Source: Asterias amurensis
Lineage: Eukaryota; Echinodermata; Asteroidea; Forcipulatida; Asteriidae
NCBI RefSeq assembly: GCF_032118995.1
Contig: NC_092657.1
Location: forward strand, 803,891 to 867,890
Length of the DNA: 64,000 bases
Reading direction: 5' to 3'
This document shows positions 38,301 through 44,300 of this stretch, one piece after another. Position 1 is the first letter of the stretch, and every line of letters begins with the position of its first letter. A program made the position numbers and the translations under genes. Below the pieces are notes generated by a model that was not told where the DNA came from, ran no database searches, and worked only from the letters and a program-made list of their open reading frames with translations.

Positions 38301-41300
38301 CCACTAGGAGCCTTGTGCTGAGGCAAGGTTATCCCCTTCACATTCTATAATGATGAAGGCATGGGTATCATCAACTAGGAGCCTGGCTGGTAGAGCAGGA
38401 TGCATTACCTTCCCAACTTTGAAAGCAGCAGTAATGGTTAAGTGTCTTGCTCAAGGGCACAAGTTTCATGACCGGGATTTGAACCCATACTCTTCCGCTC
38501 ACAAATCATACCTTAGGTCCAGTAAACTAGACCTCCCAGTGAGTTGAATATAATGCTCAACATATTTGCGCATTTTCTCCGATGCTGTTTCTCTTTTTCA
38601 ATTTAATATGTGGTTTTCATTTTTTCCTTTGCAGAATTGCGGTCTTTAGCGGAGCTGATTGGAGCATACGGAATGAAATTCCTACATGAAAGCTTAATGT
38701 GGCACATTGCAAGTCAAGTCAGTGAACTCAAGGTAAGGCCTTCTTCGTTTTCTTCTGGAGGGCGTTGGGCGTGGGTTCCTTCCCTTCTGGTGAGGGATAC
38801 CCCCAACTATTGTTTACCGTGTTATGTATTTGTCTTACTGCACTACATTGTATTGTGTGCTCAACATAATTACCCTGTAGTTGTGTATACAATTACACGT
38901 TACTTCAGTCGTTTTGAATAAAGATGTCATTGAGACGTCAAAGTCTTCTTCTTCATCTTCTTTCTTTCACTCCTCTACAGGAGGAAAGCTTCTTCACCAA
39001 TCTCCATCTAACTCTATCCTGCGCTGTGTGTTGCCAAGCAATGCCCCTATATGTACTTAGGTGATCTCTCCATCTTCTGTTTTGTCTCCCTCTTTTTCTT
39101 GTCCAGTTTCTTAAAGTCCAGTTGGTTGTTTTGCATGCCCTTATGTTGTCATGCCTCCTTGCTAGGTTTGTTTGGGTTTTTTTGTATTTGGTTGTGTGTA
39201 TTTAATGGATGGGTATTTTTCCCCCTTTTAATTTCTTCGTCCTATTTAAAAACGTTTTTTTGTAGTTTTCAAAATGTATGTGTGCTTGGATCTAGTGCTT
39301 TTTTTAAATGAATGTAAAATGTTTTTCTGTGTAAATTTGTAATATTTTTATCTTAAGTTCACTTCTGTAGTTTGTTATTAGCTGGGATCCATGAGAGATC
39401 AGTGAGTTTTTCTTACTGAATGGATTTCCCAGGATAAACAAGAAATAAATAAAATAGGTGGCCTGCCCATCTCCACTTTTTTAATTGGATCGTCTTGATA
39501 ATATCCTGCACTCTTTGACTCTTGTATTTGGTTCTTTTCTTTTTAGAAACTTGTTCTTGAGAATAAAGAGATTCTGGTTCAGTTGAGAACCAACTTTGAC
39601 AAACCATCGGTCATGACAGAACTTTGTACTCAACTGAAATGTAAGTCTGCCTTGAGTTTTAGTGAGCCTGGACTCAATTTCACAAAGAGCTGACGATTTC
39701 TTTTTAAGGCAGTAGACACAATTGGTAATTACTCAAAATAATTGTTAGCATAAAACCTTACTTGGTACGAGTAATGGGGAGAGGTTGATAGTATAAAACA
39801 TTGTGAGAAACGGCTCCCTCTGAAGTGACGTAGTTTTCGAGAAAGAAGTAATTTTTGACAAATTTGATTTTGAGACCTCAGATTTAGAATTTGAGGTCTC
39901 GAAATCAAGCATCTGAAAGCACACAATTTCGTGTGACCAGGGTGTTTTTTCTTTCATTATTATCTCGCAACTTCGACGACCAATTGAGCTCAAGTTTGTT
40001 ATTAAATGCATATATTGAGATACACCAAGTGAGAAGACTGGTCTTTGACAATTGCCAATAGTCTCCACTGTCTTTAAGGATGTGTTTCAAACTTAGTTGT
40101 TAAGCAAAGTGTGATGTCACGATACAATTCACTATGTCGATATTGACACCTCATCTTCAAATGAATCTTATTATTTTTGTGACAGAGAAATTCTAGGATA
40201 AGATTTTTGAGAATTTGTGTCTTTGTAGATTAACCCTTCATCAACAAGTAGGCACTAGGCGCTGTTGAAACTTTCACATGTGACTTTTATTGTATCGTTC
40301 TTGGTAATTTTGCCTTTAAATCAGCATTATGATGACAAAAACCATTCATTGACTCTACATTTAAATTAATTATTTTGTTTTCAGCGATCGAGAATCTTCT
40401 AACAAGACTGAACATTATTGGTGTAATAATTGCCTTCAAGTCACTCACCCAAGAAGCTCTATCTGATGTAAGTCACCTCACCACACTCATTTTCTTTAAG
40501 CTCCTTTTTTGTTATCCTCTAGGTGAAATGTCAAGGTTATTTTGGCTTATAAAGAAATTATGTCAGACTCCCACCGAGCAAAGTTTCAAATCCTACATGT
40601 ATTTATCTTTTTGTTTCATAACCTCAGACCTTAAACCGACGGACACCGTTTCTCTTCAACTCCATCACGGATTTCCGAGAGCATGTGAAGGCAGCGGGGC
40701 AAGACGCAGTGACTGTGGACATGTTGGCGTCTAGTGTGGGTCTACCATGTAATGTGGATCCAGCGCTATGCCACGCTTTGCAAGCTGAGAAAGATAGTAA
40801 GATATAGAAAGGCTATGTCTCAGACATTTTCATTTAGGGGTAGGGGGATGGGGGTTGAGGCAGCGGGGCAAGACGCCCTGACTGTGGACATGTTGGCATC
40901 TAGTGTGGGTCTACCATGTAATGTGGATCCAGCGTTATGCCATGCTTTACAAGCTGAGAAAGATAGTAAGATATAGAAAGGCTGTGTCTCAGACATTTTC
41001 ATCTTGGGGTAGGGGGTGGGGGTTGAGGGAGCGGGGCAAGACGCCCTGACTGTGGACATGTTGGCATCTTGTTTACTATACTTTGATTTGGGGAATATTT
41101 GATTATTACAACTGAGAGAGGTTTGCCGTAACATCATGTGGAAACCTCTTTTGAGTCGTGTTGGTCCTGAAAAGGAACCGTTGGTTAACGACTCAATGGT
41201 TTGATCAGTTTGCTCTGATCATCTTCAAGAGAGAACACCGATCAAAACATTGAGTGGTAAATCACAAGGGCCCAATTTCATAGAGCTGCTAAGCTCTTGA

Positions 41301-44300
41301 ATTTGCTTAGCATGAAATTTCTTCCTTGATAAAAACAGGATTACCAACCGAATTTCCACGTGATTTTCAAGATAAGCAAACAACAGCTGAATACCAGTAA
41401 CAAGAAATATGCAACAAACGGAAATTTTTCTGGTAATCCTGTTTTTATCAAGGGAGAAATTTCATGCTAAGCAAGTTTTTGTGTGCTGAGCAGCTCTATT
41501 AAATTGGGCCCAGCCATAGAGCTGCTTAAGCACAAAATTTTGCTTAAGGAAAAAAATCCCTGCTTAATAAAATCAGATTACCGGCCAAGACTCCATTCAA
41601 TTGTTATGCTGAGTAAACAACAGCTATTTAGCTGTCACAAGCAATGTATATGGCATGAAATTTTGGCCAGTAACATGTGTAAAACAATCCAGCTACTTTC
41701 GTACTTAAGCAAATTTTTTGCTTAAGCAGCTCTATGAAATTGGCCCCTGTTTTTTTCAGAACCACCACTACTCAAATGAGATTTAACTTAGTGTTACAGC
41801 AAACCTCTCTTAGTTATACTTCCACCAAGTAAAGTTTCAAATCCTACTTTATTATTCCAGTCAAACATCTGCTGCTGCATGTATCTGTGTGTATAGACTA
41901 TGAATCTCTGTTCGTGTGAATGGGATGCGAGGTCAAAGGTTCACTTAGCAGGATCCCGCCAGGCTCTCGAGGCTGGTATCTGCAGGGATGAGATTGTTCA
42001 GATTTTTGGCTGAATTCAGACTTTTTATGTCTGCCTGTTGAAGAAAATCAGGCAATATTTGTTTCCACAAACAAAGAAACCCTGCTCATTGGTCTACTTC
42101 TCTAGTGCTTTGGATACTGTTTCCAAAAGCTCCTTGGAATCTATAACCCCAGGGGTTACCAAATGGTAGAAATGCCATCATTTCAACATGCCTTTGAATT
42201 TGTATCCAAGGTTCGGACTTTTTCGTTAGTAATGACTCGCACCCCTGTATATGGCATTGATTATTCATGACATCAGATATTTAGGCTTACCTCCATGGAG
42301 CAAGTTCAAATCTTTGTAATTTTTATCATAATTTACTGACTGACCTTTGTCTTTGGATAATTATTTATTCCAGTCGATCCCCAAGAGGACTACAATATTT
42401 CCTGTCTCATTATGGTTTACATCGCTGTGTCATTGCGAGTTCTCGTCCGTAGCGAGACAACCATCTACAGCCCCGTCCTCGATGCGCATCCAAACAACTG
42501 TCATTGCTTTGCTAAAGCCATCAATGCCATCGCGGGGGCGCTGTTTACGTTGCACGGCCGTGGGGATGTGGAAGAGAGGCTGCAAGAATTCCTAGCTGTG
42601 AGTAGATTTAAAGATATATCCATGTTCCATTTTTACCTTATAGGGTGTTGTGGGCGAGTGGTTAAAGGGTTGATGTACTTTTTGTAGGACAAAAAACACA
42701 ATGTCCACAGATTTACATTAAACTTACACAGTTTGAAGATAATGGTGGTAGAAAGCTTCCCTGAAAATATTACTTGCTGTAATAATGTCCACAGATTTGC
42801 ATCAAACTTACACCGTTACAAGATAATGATAGTAGAAAGAGACCTTAAAATATTAGTTGCTGAGGTGCTGTAGTTTTTGAGAAATGAGTAAAACAATGCC
42901 ATGAAAACTATTTTCGTCTCATGATCATGAGACGAAAATTATTTTAGCATGTAAAAACGTATTTTCATTACATTGTTTTACTCTTTTCTCAAAAACTACA
43001 GCACCTCAGCAACTAATATTTTAAGGTCTCTTTCTACTATCATTATCTTGTAACGGTGTAAGTTTAATGCAAATCTGTGGACATTGTGTTTTGTGTTACA
43101 AAAAGTACCCCAATCCTTTAAGAGCACTGAATTGAGGTTCTGGTGGTCATAGGAGTGGTTTCGAATCTCGGTCGTTACATTTGTGTCCTTGATCAAGATA
43201 CTTTACTATAATTCCTTCTCTTCACCAAGGGGTATAAATGGGTACCTGCGAGGGTAGAGGTTGATATTGTTTATCAAAAAGCCTTTGGAACTAGGAGATA
43301 TACTGACACAATTCAATTCCTAAATTTTGCATGTATTTTGCATCTTTCGATTTTAACAATTATGTGGCTTACATTCTAAAATATTTGGCCTTTAAAAAAG
43401 ACTCTGCTAGGGTTGCGACATCGGACTATGATATGTTTTTGTTTGTACAAAATTATTGTTCGGTCTTCATGAAGGTTCCTTAGTCAACCATTTTTCCACT
43501 GATCTATAAAATCTGTGTACACTGTTTCACAGTGGGTGAGGTTCAACCATTCTTGAAGTAAAGGTTGTGGATTCACAGAACTAGGGAAAGCACTATTCTT
43601 ACAGTGTTTGATACACATTGATGTAGGGGGTAAAAAACAAACTCTGATTTTTGAAGTACTTTTTGCTTTCCTAATATTTATCCTTTTTTGTGACCATATA
43701 GTTGGCGTCATCTAGTCTGTTGTCGCTGAGCAACGAAGCAGGGAAACAGATTCCAGTCAAAGCTAAAGAATCTCTGTATCTTCTGCTGGACCAGGTAAGA
43801 TGAAGAACTAGAATTTAAGGGTTTTGTCAACATTCGGAGACGTCTTTGATTTCCCGAGGTTTCCGTATGGATTGGTTCCGACTCCAGGCGTACACCAGCG
43901 TACGTAAAGCTACCCTCATCCTGACTGAAGAACTAGAATTTAAGGGTTTTGTCCTTAGGACAACAACAAGTTGTTACGGTTTTATTTCATGGTTATACGA
44001 TCGATCAATCAATCAATCATAAATAGTTTTTAAAGCGCCTGAATCAAAGGCTTTCTCAAAGGTGCTGAGGCACAGAAGAAAAAAATAAGTCATTGATGGT
44101 AGGCCTCCTGAAACAAGGCGGCTTTCATAAGTGCCTTGAATGTATAGAAGAGTTTGCGGTAACACCATGTAATGACTATCTCTAAATGAGTTGGGGTGGT
44201 TCTGAAAAGGACCGTTGGTTTAACTCGACTTTTTGATCAGTATGCTCTGATCGTCTTCTGGAGAATGCGATCAGAGCATACTGATCGAAATGTCGAGTTA

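Noticed and set aside
37719..38390. evenly spaced repeat considered as a CRISPR array
   Set aside because: The units are contiguous 71-bp tandem copies with no variable spacers, inside a eukaryotic SINE.
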